Assembly (NCBI GenBank): GCA_900542835.1
Contig: UQPB01000024.1
Location: forward strand, 1-49,552
From: an uncultured Pelosinus sp.
GTDB lineage: Bacteria; Bacillota; Negativicutes; Sporomusales; Acetonemataceae
Length of the DNA stretch: 49,552 nt
Direction: 5' to 3'
In this document: piece by piece, positions 1-9,039 of the stretch
Numbering within the stretch: the first letter of the stretch is position 1
Layout of the letters: every line of letters starts with the position of its first letter
The notes under the pieces: generated by a model
Database searches by the model: none
What the model saw: the letters and a program-made list of their open reading frames with translations, nothing else
What the model was told of the DNA's origin: nothing
Made by a program: the position numbers and the translations under genes

Positions 1-199
1 GCTAGCAAGGGGATCGCGAGGCCAACAACGTAGATGGGGCTTTATCAACGGCCTGCTTTATTTACTGCCAGCAAGTGAATAGCAGCTTGTAAAAGCAGGA
101 AGTTACGGCAGGTATCTTGAATAGTCAATAGGACAAAAGTCTCATTGAACGACGGCGTTGTCTTGACGGATAGTGTTGGGTGAGAGAGGGGGGATGCAA
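1..199. other. Upstream region of first diguanylate cyclase gene
   Basis: No gene is seen in the first 199 bases. I looked for a cyclic-di-GMP (GEMM) riboswitch ahead of the diguanylate cyclase and did not find its conserved core. A purine-rich ribosome site ends the region. No clear promoter could be assigned. Confidence 0.4.
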
Positions 200-1942
200 A
201 TGCGGTTCGGATTTCGGGAAAGTTCCCTGCAGCGGCGGATTAATGCGTTTATCCTGATCATTAGCTTTTTTCTGCTGGCTTTATCGGTTGTGATCGCTCT
301 TATTGCGAGCAATCATTATGAGAAAGCTAAAAGTCTGGAAGAGACTTCCCGTGTCAGCCGGGCGCTGGTCAAGGCAGTCGGCGACCTGGCAATGGAACGG
401 GGACGGCTGAATGTGGTACTGCGATCTGAGGAGCCGATTTCGGAGGCGAACCGCATTTTCATCGCCGAACGGCGCCAGCTGGCGGACGGGCAGCTGCAGG
501 CGGTGTTACTACAGTTAAAGCGGCTCTATCCTGATCAGGCGGCGCTGCTGGCACAGTCGTATGCGGCGCTGGGCGCGTTGCGAGTGCGGGCCGACAGCGA
601 AGCCAGCCGCCCTTATCCTTTAAGGGAACCGGGCTTTGCCCAGCTATGGCTGCAGCAGACGACCGGTTTTATTTATAACCTGGAGAATATCTTGCTGTAT
701 CTGGGCCGTTATCAGTCGGATGAAGGAAGTTTCTTTCTGTACTACCAGCTCATGCTGGACAGTGTCCGATTCCGGCATGTAGCCGGTTATCACGCTTCCG
801 TGCTGACGTCGCTGCTGGTCAGGCCGGAGAATGACCGGCAGCAGCAGGAAGAGAAGCGGGCCTTTTTTAAACTGCAGGCAGACTCGGTCTGGGATGGTAT
901 TGTCATGCAGGCGGACTATTTGGCAAAGCCTGCGATTACAGGCGCAACGGACAGAGTGGAGTTCTTTTATTATCAGTTGTACCGGCCGCAGCAGGAGAAT
1001 CTGATGGAACTGGCCGCAGCCGGCCGTCTGCAGGCGGGGGAGATCGCCCGGCTGCAACGCTTGTCAGTCGATGCTTTCGATGCTATCGCCCGGTTGGGAG
1101 AAGCGGCGGATGCGAGTATGCGCCAATATGTCGAAGCGATGACCGTTAGAGCGAGAATCTTGCTGCTTGCCGGTGCCGCACAATTTGCTGTCTGCGCGCT
1201 GTTGGTCGCCGGTGGCATAGCCTATTTTCAACGGCGGCTGTTCCGGCCGCTGCGGCGAATCATTCGGGCGCTGGAGCAGCTTGGCGGCAATGCGGAGATT
1301 GATTTATCGCCAGAGGAGCTGCAGCGCTCAGATGAGATCGGCCGGATCAATAGAGGAGTGCAGCGACTGCAGCAAAGCATTGTTCAGGAGCGGCTGCTGA
1401 TGACGGAGAATGAACAGCTGGCAATGACCGATTTTTTGACCGGCTGCCTCAACAAGCGCGGTTTTTACCTGTTGGCCGGTGCGGAGCTTGAGCGGGCGGC
1501 ACGGGAGCAAACGCCAACCTCTTTCCTGTTTGCCGATCTTGACGACTTAAAGCTGGTCAATGATCAATACGGCCATCTGGTTGGCGATGAGGCGGTTAAG
1601 TATTTTGCCGCTTGTGTGAAGGGGCAGTGCCGTCCCTACGATCTGGTCGGTCGTTTCGGCGGCGACGAGTTTGTTTTTTGTTTCCCTCGCGCCGATGGTG
1701 AACAAGCGCTGCAGATTGTCCGGCGAATTGAGACCGCGCTTGACCAAAGCGGTTTTAGCGTTATGGGGACAGGGGTTACGCTGCAGTTAAGCGCCAGCTT
1801 CGGCCTGATTACCCGCCTGCCGGAAGAGGATCGTGACATTGAGTGGCTAATCCGCCAGGCCGACATTGCTCTATATCAGGCTAAGCAAAAGGGTAAGCAC
1901 TGCGTTATTCTCAACCAGGGCGAAGCGGATGGTTATTGTTGA
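200..1942 (+). CDS. Membrane-bound diguanylate cyclase (HAMP-GGDEF)
   Basis: Predicted to make cyclic-di-GMP from two GTP at the inner membrane. About 580 residues: a transmembrane segment at roughly 15-37, an extracytoplasmic sensor region to about 315, a second transmembrane segment near 317-342, a HAMP-like linker, then a C-terminal GGDEF domain. The active-site motif is an intact GGDEF at 487-491. An RxxD product-inhibition site (RPYD, 478-481) lies the canonical five residues upstream. The frame is open from a GTG at 173, but a G-rich ribosome site at about 183-193 fits the ATG at 200 best (6-base gap); 194 is also possible. The sensor region is not recognised, so the signal is unknown. 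A second GGDEF gene follows 68 bases downstream. Confidence 0.88.
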   Translation: MRFGFRESSLQRRINAFILIISFFLLALSVVIALIASNHYEKAKSLEETSRVSRALVKAVGDLAMERGRLNVVLRSEEPISEANRIFIAERRQLADGQLQAVLLQLKRLYPDQAALLAQSYAALGALRVRADSEASRPYPLREPGFAQLWLQQTTGFIYNLENILLYLGRYQSDEGSFFLYYQLMLDSVRFRHVAGYHASVLTSLLVRPENDRQQQEEKRAFFKLQADSVWDGIVMQADYLAKPAITGATDRVEFFYYQLYRPQQENLMELAAAGRLQAGEIARLQRLSVDAFDAIARLGEAADASMRQYVEAMTVRARILLLAGAAQFAVCALLVAGGIAYFQRRLFRPLRRIIRALEQLGGNAEIDLSPEELQRSDEIGRINRGVQRLQQSIVQERLLMTENEQLAMTDFLTGCLNKRGFYLLAGAELERAAREQTPTSFLFADLDDLKLVNDQYGHLVGDEAVKYFAACVKGQCRPYDLVGRFGGDEFVFCFPRADGEQALQIVRRIETALDQSGFSVMGTGVTLQLSASFGLITRLPEEDRDIEWLIRQADIALYQAKQKGKHCVILNQGEADGYC

Positions 1943-2010
1943 AGCGGGTGGGAAGGTTTTTGTCGAAAAAGCGGGAATAAAGTCATAAAGATAACTTGGC
2001 GGAGGTGTGT

Positions 2011-3534
2011 ATGGACCGGGAACAGGAGAAGGCGGCTGCGTGCGGCGATGTGCTGGGCCGGGGTTTGCAGGCTTTGCTTGAGCATCGCGGCGACCTGGCG
2101 CGGATTTATGCGGAACTGGTTGCTGCCGCGCGGCAGATTACGGATTGTGAGCATGTGGTTTTCAGCTTGTACGAGCACTTCGATAAAACCTTTTGCGCAG
2201 TCGCCTGGGAAAGCACGCTTAGTCCCGGCTCAGTCAGCCTGGAGCAGAAGTTTATGGGCGACAATTACCTGGACAATGAGACTGTTTTGCTGGCAGACGT
2301 TTCTTTATATAATTATCGTCTTAAATCAAACGCGGCGCGGCACGGACTGAAGTCGATGCTGGGGATACCGCTGCGCGGCCGGCAGGGGCTGGCGGCGGTT
2401 TTGGAATGCTTTTCGGAGACGGCCAATGTCTTTAACCAGGATCAACTGCGGCAACTGCTGCCGCTGGCGCAGCTGGCAGGCTTGCTGTTGGAGCAGACGG
2501 AACGGGCGGAAGAATGCCGCTTTGCCGCGATAGAAAATGCTTTTTTGTATGAGGTTCACGCTGCCGAGCAGTCGTCGGCAGGTACGTTGCTGTACAAGCT
2601 GGGCAATGCGCTGCGGGAATTACTGGCAGCCGACGGCATCGCCGTTTTTGGCCTGGAGCCGGAATCGCAATTCGATGTTTTACAGGAGGTGCTTGCCGCC
2701 GGTTTTAGCGCCCAGGAGGTGACACGGCTGAAAAAGTCGATTCAGGCCTCACTGCTGGAACAACTGCGGCAGCGCTTCGATTTCCCGGCTGACGGCGGGC
2801 TGATCAAGCACACCATCGCGTCCCAGAGCACTTTGCCCGCCCAGGTGTTGACGTTGGCGCCTGTTGCCTGGCGGCAGAATCTATACGGGCTGGTAGTGTA
2901 CGCGCGGACAAAAATGGAGACGGGAGACCGCCTGGCGAGCAGCGAACGGTTCGCCGCCCGGATGATTGACCATTTAGCCAGCGTGCTCAATCGCCAGACG
3001 CTTTACAGCACAATTCAGCGGGTCAGCCTTACCGATACACTGACGCAGCTGCCGAATCGCCGGCTGTTTGATTACATCCTGACGCGGGAATTCGAGAAGG
3101 TCAAGCGCGATACCCGGTCGCTGGCGCTGCTGATGATTGATATTGACTATTTCAAGGACGCGAACGACCGGTTCGGCCATCAGGCGGGAGACGCAATTTT
3201 GGAACAGGTCGGCGTCCTGCTGAAGAACTGCTTCCGCAGTATCGATTTGCCGGCCCGCTATGGCGGCGAGGAATTTGCCGTCATTTTGCCGGATACGGAT
3301 ATGAAAAGTGCGCTGGCCGCTGCCGAGCGCTTGCGCGAAGAGGTGCAGGCCGCAGCCTTTATGATTGGCGTCCGCCAGGTTGCCATCAGCGTCAGCATCG
3401 GCATCGCCGTTCATAACAGCCGTAAACAGCACTGTTACTGCGACCATGCGGCCTTTTTGCACGCCGCCGATCTGGCTCTGTACCAGGCGAAGGAGCAGGG
3501 GCGCAACCGGGTGGTAGCCGCCAAGATTGGCTGA
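2011..3534 (+). CDS. GAF-GGDEF diguanylate cyclase, cytoplasmic
   Basis: Soluble diguanylate cyclase of about 507 residues without membrane segments. The N-terminal half resembles one or two GAF-type ligand-sensing domains (about 20-170 and 175-330). The C-terminal domain holds the catalytic GGEEF at 418-422 and an RSID inhibitory site at 409-412, so it is probably active and product-inhibited. The ATG at 2011 is preferred because GGAGG at 2001-2005 lies five bases ahead; a TTG at 1996 is in frame but has no ribosome site. It lies just downstream of the membrane cyclase in the same direction, so the two may be co-transcribed and combine an external and an internal signal. The GAF assignment is by general pattern only. 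Confidence 0.85.
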   Translation: MDREQEKAAACGDVLGRGLQALLEHRGDLARIYAELVAAARQITDCEHVVFSLYEHFDKTFCAVAWESTLSPGSVSLEQKFMGDNYLDNETVLLADVSLYNYRLKSNAARHGLKSMLGIPLRGRQGLAAVLECFSETANVFNQDQLRQLLPLAQLAGLLLEQTERAEECRFAAIENAFLYEVHAAEQSSAGTLLYKLGNALRELLAADGIAVFGLEPESQFDVLQEVLAAGFSAQEVTRLKKSIQASLLEQLRQRFDFPADGGLIKHTIASQSTLPAQVLTLAPVAWRQNLYGLVVYARTKMETGDRLASSERFAARMIDHLASVLNRQTLYSTIQRVSLTDTLTQLPNRRLFDYILTREFEKVKRDTRSLALLMIDIDYFKDANDRFGHQAGDAILEQVGVLLKNCFRSIDLPARYGGEEFAVILPDTDMKSALAAAERLREEVQAAAFMIGVRQVAISVSIGIAVHNSRKQHCYCDHAAFLHAADLALYQAKEQGRNRVVAAKIG

Positions 3535-3617
3535 ATATGCGCATATGAAGAAACAACCAGCTTATTCTTGATTCATCATAATAATTTGCGTCTCGATTTC
3601 TGATTCAGGAGGCATAT

Positions 3618-5177
3618 ATGACTATAACGGTAGCCCAACTGATGCGATTAGAGACAATGTCCCAAAATGCGGTACTAATTGCAGGCTCTGAAGGCATTAA
3701 CAATGTAGTGACCTATGTGACGGTGATGGAAACTCCTAATTTGTACAAGCTGATCACCGGCGGCGAACTGGTTTTATCTACCTTGTATACGTTTCAAGGC
3801 TCTCCGGAGATGCTTGTGGCAGCTGTTTCACGATTAATCGAACAGGGGATTTCAGCGATAGCGATTAAGCCAAAGCCGTATTTTGATAAAATCCCTGGGG
3901 AAATTATCGATATCGCTAATGAATATAAAATTCCATTGTTTGAAATTGATCAGGCGGCAAGATACCGCGAAATTATCAAAGCTGTTTATGCTGAAATCAA
4001 TAATTATCAAACCAACTTACTGATCGAGGTCGATCGCTACTACCAGGAGTTAACAAACGTTGTTCTGGCAGGCGGCGATTTTGATCAACTGCTAAGAGGT
4101 TTAGGCAGACGAAAAGCTTGCCCCGTTTACTTCGTTAAGGCTGACTATAAATTGCTAGGCAGCTATCAGGGAACGGAAAGCAATATGGCTGATGTAGTGG
4201 AATGGCTAGAGCAATATGCCGGGAAAAACAGTGGAATTCGGCGCTATACCTTTGCTCAAGGGCTGCATACATTTCCCTGTCTGATGAAGGGGCAGCCTAT
4301 TGGCTATTTGCTTATACGTGATGATGAAGTTTTAGATGAGAAGTTTATGCTTATGGCCAAGCAGTTGGTTACTTTTGTAACGTTGCGATTAATTGACTTG
4401 TTAGACACGGAACAGAAGATGCTAACGGCTCTATTGGATGATATCCTGTTTAAGCATAGCCTGACAGAAGATGATTTACGCGAGCGTCTGGAATTGCACG
4501 GACTAAAGTCTGAAAGTATGTATCGCGTAATCATTATTAGGGAAAAGCGTAAAGGAAATCGGGACCTGGACCGACAGGCCGCTCGCCGATTTGCCAATAA
4601 GATATGCAACAGTATTTATCATGCACTGGTGATTGAAAAAAACAATGAGGTCGTTTTACTGGCGGCTAACCAACAACTGGATTTTATAAAACCGCCGCGT
4701 TGGTTAAGCAGGCTGGGGGGAGAGCTTCAGAACGATGATCCTCCTTTTGTTGTCGGCGTAGGTCCGTCAAGTCCCCATGCGGTCGATATTCAGTGGAGTT
4801 ATACAATGGCCAAGAATGCTATAACTGTCGGATTGGCCGCTAAGGGAAGCGGAATCCTATACTATATGGATTATCTTTCGGAATTGGTATTGCTGGGGTC
4901 GGCAGGTAAGCATGAGCAGGATTTCCTAGTATCCAGAGTGATTGGGCCAATCAAGGAAAATGACAATAATGACTTGTTGCTGAAAACAATTGGCGCCAGT
5001 ATTTTTGCCAATGAGTTGGAGGATGCGGCGTCAGCATTGGGCGTACATATTAATACGGTGAGATACCGGTTAAACAAAGTGCATGATATAACAGGCTTTG
5101 ACTTTTTTTCAACTAAAGGGAGGTATGTAATTACAACCGCGTATCTAATGCTTTGTTATAAAAAATGCGAATTGTAG
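3618..5177 (+). CDS. PucR family transcriptional activator
   Basis: About 519 residues with the PucR architecture: an N-terminal PucR ligand domain (about 5-125, starting TVAQLMRLE), a middle GGDEF-like CdaR segment, and a C-terminal helix-turn-helix (about 465-510, SALGVHINTVRYRLNKV). Relatives activate purine, sugar-acid or amine catabolism genes in response to a substrate. AGGAGG lies 7 bases ahead of the ATG. A strong intrinsic terminator follows at 5206-5234, and the catabolic set beginning with the DUF6282 gene is on the same strand, so this protein is probably its regulator. Its base composition is more AT-rich than the GGDEF genes before it. The effector is unknown. Confidence 0.87.
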   Translation: MTITVAQLMRLETMSQNAVLIAGSEGINNVVTYVTVMETPNLYKLITGGELVLSTLYTFQGSPEMLVAAVSRLIEQGISAIAIKPKPYFDKIPGEIIDIANEYKIPLFEIDQAARYREIIKAVYAEINNYQTNLLIEVDRYYQELTNVVLAGGDFDQLLRGLGRRKACPVYFVKADYKLLGSYQGTESNMADVVEWLEQYAGKNSGIRRYTFAQGLHTFPCLMKGQPIGYLLIRDDEVLDEKFMLMAKQLVTFVTLRLIDLLDTEQKMLTALLDDILFKHSLTEDDLRERLELHGLKSESMYRVIIIREKRKGNRDLDRQAARRFANKICNSIYHALVIEKNNEVVLLAANQQLDFIKPPRWLSRLGGELQNDDPPFVVGVGPSSPHAVDIQWSYTMAKNAITVGLAAKGSGILYYMDYLSELVLLGSAGKHEQDFLVSRVIGPIKENDNNDLLLKTIGASIFANELEDAASALGVHINTVRYRLNKVHDITGFDFFSTKGRYVITTAYLMLCYKKCEL

Positions 5178-5205
5178 AAAACAACAAATAATTTTTAATT
5201 TTTGA

Positions 5206-5234
5206 AAGTCTTCTACGAAGACTTCTTTTTTTTT
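5206..5234 (+). terminator. Intrinsic terminator after pucR-type gene
   Basis: Stem AAGTCTTC (5206-5213), loop TAC, stem GAAGACTT (5217-5224), followed by C and a run of nine T. It separates the regulator from the catabolic genes and implies that these have their own promoter between 5235 and 5330. Confidence 0.85.
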
Positions 5235-5345
5235 GCATGATACGATAAATGGCAGATAAGGCTTAGTGTATCGGACTGATAATATTGTCTGACTGTGTAC
5301 AAAGAGTTGCTTATCATTTTACAAATCGTTAAAGGAGGTGGCAAA

Positions 5346-6221
5346 ATGCACAATTTATTGCAGGGCGCTGTTGATTTACATATCCATGCAGGCCCTTCTG
5401 TGGCTCGTCGCGAGGTTGATGCCGGCGATATGGTAAAAACGGCGACAGAATTCGGCTATAGGGCCTTTGTCGTCAAGGACCACTATTTTCCAACAATGAT
5501 GAGCGCCACTCTGGTAGAAAAACATTTGGGGAATTCAGGTGTGAAAGTATTCGGCGGTATATGCCTGAACAATTCGGTAGGCGGTATTAATCTGAAAGCG
5601 GTGGATGCAGCCTATGGTATGGGAGCAAAATTTGTCTGCATGCCAACCGTTTCCGCCTATCATCATGCTTATAAGCATCAAGGCGGGCATTTCCTGGGGG
5701 CAGGCGCCTTGACTGTGAAGGAAAAGCTGATTACCTATATCAATGAACAGGGTGATCTACTGCCCGAAGTTATGGAAGTTCTTCGATTTGTTGCGGAAAG
5801 ACCGGATTTAATTCTTTATACCGGACATGGCAGTCTGCCAGAAGTTGATGCAGTCATTACCCAGGCTGTTAAGGCAGGGGTGAAAAATATTCTTGTCAAT
5901 CATCCATTTTATCTGGTTGACGCAGGCATCGACGATATGGTCCGTTGGAGCAAACTGGGAGCGTATATCGAAATAAACGCCGTTGTTTTTCGGCCAACAA
6001 AACCAGACCGCGTGCCAATAGACATAGCGGAAAAAATTTTAGCGAACATATCTCTCGACAAGATTATTCTGGATTCTGATTACGGGCAAAAGGGCAACGG
6101 GTCGCCGGCAGAAGGGATATATGCGTTTAGTCAGCGCCTGATTCACGAGGCAGGAGCCTCCGCGCAGCAAATTTCTGTCATGCTTAAACGCAATCCGGCT
6201 AGACTGTTGGGATTGGATTAG
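5346..6221 (+). CDS. DUF6282 family protein (amidohydrolase-like)
   Basis: About 291 residues resembling the DUF6282 family, with features of metal-dependent TIM-barrel hydrolases: DLHIHAGPS near residues 10-18, TGHGSLPE and NHPFY in the middle, and LDSDYGQ near the C-terminus, which could supply His and Asp metal ligands. AAGGAGG sits 8 bases before this ATG; an in-frame upstream start at 5295 lacks a site. It is the first gene of a set with a cupin, an HpcH/HpaI aldolase and a CoA-transferase, so it may hydrolyse a ring, lactone or amide bond in the substrate. The reaction is not known to me. Family call fairly sure, function inferred. Confidence 0.75.
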   Translation: MHNLLQGAVDLHIHAGPSVARREVDAGDMVKTATEFGYRAFVVKDHYFPTMMSATLVEKHLGNSGVKVFGGICLNNSVGGINLKAVDAAYGMGAKFVCMPTVSAYHHAYKHQGGHFLGAGALTVKEKLITYINEQGDLLPEVMEVLRFVAERPDLILYTGHGSLPEVDAVITQAVKAGVKNILVNHPFYLVDAGIDDMVRWSKLGAYIEINAVVFRPTKPDRVPIDIAEKILANISLDKIILDSDYGQKGNGSPAEGIYAFSQRLIHEAGASAQQISVMLKRNPARLLGLD

Positions 6222-6255
6222 TAGTCAGCAGACACACGTTAAGGAGGAAAATAGA

Positions 6256-6591
6256 ATGGAAGTAAAATTTGCCAATTGGAATGAACTGCCGCTGATCCCG
6301 GTTAAAGACAAAGTTACACGCAGGGTATTCAATGAAGGCGAACGCTGCACCGTAACACGGGCTACGCTGGAATACGGCCACAAGCCTGGCCCGCATTCGC
6401 ATGAATATGAGCAAATTGCCCTGATTATGCAGGGGGAGGCCGATTTTTATGTGGGTGGAGTTGCCTATCCGATGAAGGCAGGCGGTATTATTGCCATTCC
6501 GCCTAATGTTGAGCATTATATCGTCGTGACCAGCAAAGATGTTCCGGTAATTAATATGGATATTTTTGTACCTAAGCGCAGCGACCGTTAA
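6256..6591 (+). CDS. Small single-domain cupin protein
   Basis: A 111-residue protein with a conserved cupin barrel. The first cupin motif is visible as PHSHEYEQIALIMQGEADF, giving two His and one Glu as likely metal ligands. The second motif (IPPNVEHY) supplies another His. Such proteins act as isomerases, decarboxylases, dioxygenases or binding proteins; nothing here decides which. AAGGAGG (6241-6247) fits the ATG. It lies 34 bases after the DUF6282 gene and 13 before the aldolase gene, so it is almost certainly in the same operon and probably acts on an intermediate between them. Confidence 0.82.
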   Translation: MEVKFANWNELPLIPVKDKVTRRVFNEGERCTVTRATLEYGHKPGPHSHEYEQIALIMQGEADFYVGGVAYPMKAGGIIAIPPNVEHYIVVTSKDVPVINMDIFVPKRSDR

Positions 6592-6604
6592 GCAGGTGAT
6601 GAAA

Positions 6605-7372
6605 ATGAACTGTCTGCTGAAGCAAAAGTTGCGTAGTGGAAAAGTGGCGTTAGGCGCTTTTCTCAAGCTGAATTCTCCCAGTGTTGTAGAAATGATGGCG
6701 ATAGCCGGCTTTGATTTTGTTATCGTCGATTGTGAGCACTCCAACTTTAATTATTCTTCGGTGGAAGATATCATACGGACGGCGGACGGTGCCGGACTGA
6801 GTTCCATTATTCGCCTGCGCGGCGCGGCAGAAGAGCACATACTGCACGCGCTGGATGCAGGCGCCGGCGGCGTGCAGATTCCTGGTCTGGCAACCATTGA
6901 CGATGTAAAAAAGGCTGTATCCTACACCAAGTACTATCCTGACGGCATTAGAGGGCTGTCGTTTAACCAGCGGGCAGCCCTGTATGGCATGGGCGATAAA
7001 CAGGAATATTTGGCGCGGTCCAATGCGGATAGCACGGTTGTCGTGCATGTTGAGAGTAAGGCAATGGCCGACCAGGTGGAACGGCTCTGTCAATTGTCGC
7101 AGGTGGATGTGCTGTTTATTGGCCCGCAGGATTTAAGCCAATCCATGGGCAAGCCGGGGAAGCCCGCTGATCCAGAGGTTGTCTCGGTTATTGAAGATAT
7201 CTTTGCCACCGCCAAGAAATATCAGAAGCATATCGGAATTTACGTGGCTACAGAAGCGGCACTTGCCAAGTATACAGAAATGGGCGCAACCTATATTGCC
7301 TGGCAGTCGGATGTTACTATATTTGCCAATGCTATCCAAAAAGCCGCGGAGGCCGTTAGCAGATACCGCTAA
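6605..7372 (+). CDS. HpcH/HpaI family aldolase
   Basis: About 255 residues of the HpcH/HpaI class II aldolase family, which cleaves 4-hydroxy-2-oxo acids to pyruvate (or a related oxo acid) and an aldehyde using a divalent metal. Family hallmarks are present: FDFVIVDCEH, an RL(R) substrate arginine, GGVQIPG, VHVESKAM with the metal-binding Glu, and FIGPQDLSQSMG with the metal-binding Asp. The ATG at 6605 is chosen because AGGTG lies 6 bases ahead; ATG at 6599 directly abuts it. In this operon the product could feed the thiolase and CoA-transferase downstream. The true substrate cannot be read from sequence. Confidence 0.86.
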   Translation: MNCLLKQKLRSGKVALGAFLKLNSPSVVEMMAIAGFDFVIVDCEHSNFNYSSVEDIIRTADGAGLSSIIRLRGAAEEHILHALDAGAGGVQIPGLATIDDVKKAVSYTKYYPDGIRGLSFNQRAALYGMGDKQEYLARSNADSTVVVHVESKAMADQVERLCQLSQVDVLFIGPQDLSQSMGKPGKPADPEVVSVIEDIFATAKKYQKHIGIYVATEAALAKYTEMGATYIAWQSDVTIFANAIQKAAEAVSRYR

Positions 7373-7386
7373 CGAAAAGTGGTTCC

Positions 7387-7415
7387 GCATCACAGGGTCA
7401 GCTACCCTGTGATGC
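7387..7415 (+). other. Intergenic hairpin before nhaC
   Basis: A perfect 12-bp stem, GCATCACAGGGT (7387-7398) and ACCCTGTGATGC (7404-7415), with a 5-base loop. No T-run follows, so this is more likely an mRNA-stabilising or processing hairpin inside the operon than a terminator. Confidence 0.6.
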
Positions 7416-7462
7416 AAGCCCCAACCTGATACTCGATAAAACAGATAAGGTGGAGGTAACCA

Positions 7463-8866
7463 ATGAAAAGACGTCCTACATTCCTGGAAGCCATTTTCCC
7501 GATTGGTGTAATGTTATTTTTTATGTTTTTTGGTACCCTTTATCACCTTAAAGTGGTACCCTTAATTATTTTGTCAGCCGCATTTGCTGGCTTTATGGCA
7601 TTAAGAATTGGGCTAACCTGGGAAGAAATGCAATCCGGCATTGTGGAGAAGCTGAGCAAGGGTATGCCGGCGGTATTAATCCTATTGTCAGTAGGCATCG
7701 TTATTGGCAGCTGGATCATCAGCGGTACGGTACCGATGATGATTTACTATGGCCTGCAAACTCTTTCGCCGGATTACCTGTATGTAGCCGCTTTTTTTAT
7801 CACTACTGTTTGTTCTCTGTTGATCGGTACCAGTTGGGGCACTCTGGGGACAGTTGGTATTTCCATCATGGGGATTGCCGCTGCCTTGGAAGTCAATATG
7901 GCGATCACTGCCGGCGCGGTAGTGTCCGGTACCTTCTTGGGCGATAAGATATCACCGTTATCCGACTCGGTTAATTTGGCGGCACTTTCATCCGATACGC
8001 CGCTTTATGAGCATATTAAACATTTATTCTATACGACGATACCGGTTATTGTGATTGTTATTGCCGCTTATACGATTATGGGACTGACGACGGAGCATCC
8101 GACGACTATGGCAGCTAATAATGTTAATAAAATGCTGGATTCTTTGAATGCGATCTTTTCGTGGAACCTGCTGCTGCTGCTGCCGCCGCTTATTGTGATA
8201 TATGGTGCGGTTACTGAAAAGCCAGCGCTTCCCTGTTTGTTGGCGTCATCGTTTGTTGCCGCGCTTATCGCCAAATATGTACAGGGATTTTCTTTTCAGT
8301 CAATCTGTAATGTGGTTATGACCGGTTTTAAAATTTCGATGGTTAAAGATAAAGGAATTGCCGTGGAACAGATTACTCCGGGGGTATCTAAGTTGATTTC
8401 CCAGGGGGGACTAATTGATATTTTTTCGGTGCTGATGATTCTCTTTTCCGCGTTTGCTTTTGCCGGAATTATTAGTAAAGCGGGTTGCCTGGAGGTTATC
8501 GGTGAAAGAATTTTAACCAAGGCGAAATCGGATGGCAGCCTGGTGGCTACAACCGTGTTTACCTCAGTGACGACACTGATGGTAATGGGCAGCATTTATC
8601 TGGCCATTATTATTCCTGGTGAAATTTTTAAGGACAGTTATAAGAAACATCATTTGCATTCAAAGAACTTATCGCGTGCGCTGCAGGAGTCAAGCTCTGT
8701 TGTAGCACCGCTTATTCCCTGGTCAGAGACCGGTGCCTACACGGCAGCGACGCTGGGAATGGCGACAGCTGAGTTTTTGCCGTGGGCGTTTGTTTCGTAT
8801 TTGGGGGCTGTCTTAACGCTGGTATTTGCCTTTACCGGTTTCTCCATGAGCAGGTCGGACCATTAG
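7463..8866 (+). CDS. NhaC family Na+/H+ antiporter
   Basis: About 467 residues with 11-12 hydrophobic segments and features of the NhaC antiporter family, including GTSWGTLGTVGISIMG and the polar GTFLGDKISPLSDSVNLAA stretch. It sits in the inner membrane and exchanges Na+ with H+, or in some relatives malate/lactate or an amino acid product with a substrate. A GGTGGAGG site precedes the ATG. Its place between a catabolic aldolase and a thiolase suggests it carries the pathway substrate or product, or balances cations during organic-acid uptake. That transport role is inferred. Confidence 0.85.
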   Translation: MKRRPTFLEAIFPIGVMLFFMFFGTLYHLKVVPLIILSAAFAGFMALRIGLTWEEMQSGIVEKLSKGMPAVLILLSVGIVIGSWIISGTVPMMIYYGLQTLSPDYLYVAAFFITTVCSLLIGTSWGTLGTVGISIMGIAAALEVNMAITAGAVVSGTFLGDKISPLSDSVNLAALSSDTPLYEHIKHLFYTTIPVIVIVIAAYTIMGLTTEHPTTMAANNVNKMLDSLNAIFSWNLLLLLPPLIVIYGAVTEKPALPCLLASSFVAALIAKYVQGFSFQSICNVVMTGFKISMVKDKGIAVEQITPGVSKLISQGGLIDIFSVLMILFSAFAFAGIISKAGCLEVIGERILTKAKSDGSLVATTVFTSVTTLMVMGSIYLAIIIPGEIFKDSYKKHHLHSKNLSRALQESSSVVAPLIPWSETGAYTAATLGMATAEFLPWAFVSYLGAVLTLVFAFTGFSMSRSDH

Positions 8867-9039
8867 GCCCATAGGGCGGGCCCCATACAATTGCGTGAGT
8901 CTGCATTCCTGACGGCAGGCGCTCGAGTGTGAATTGAATACGCTCTTATTCGTATGTAATGAGTCAGGGACGCTTCTCTGGCTCGTTGCTGTTTCTCAGG
9001 CGAGAGTAGTAATGAAATATAGCAGGGAGGAACAAATTG

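Noticed and set aside
1..199. GEMM (c-di-GMP) riboswitch before the first GGDEF gene
   Set aside because: The conserved core sequences of the aptamer are not present.
5240..5255. Sigma-54 promoter TGGCAG...GGCTTA before the DUF6282 gene
   Set aside because: The GG and GC elements are two bases too close for a -24/-12 promoter.
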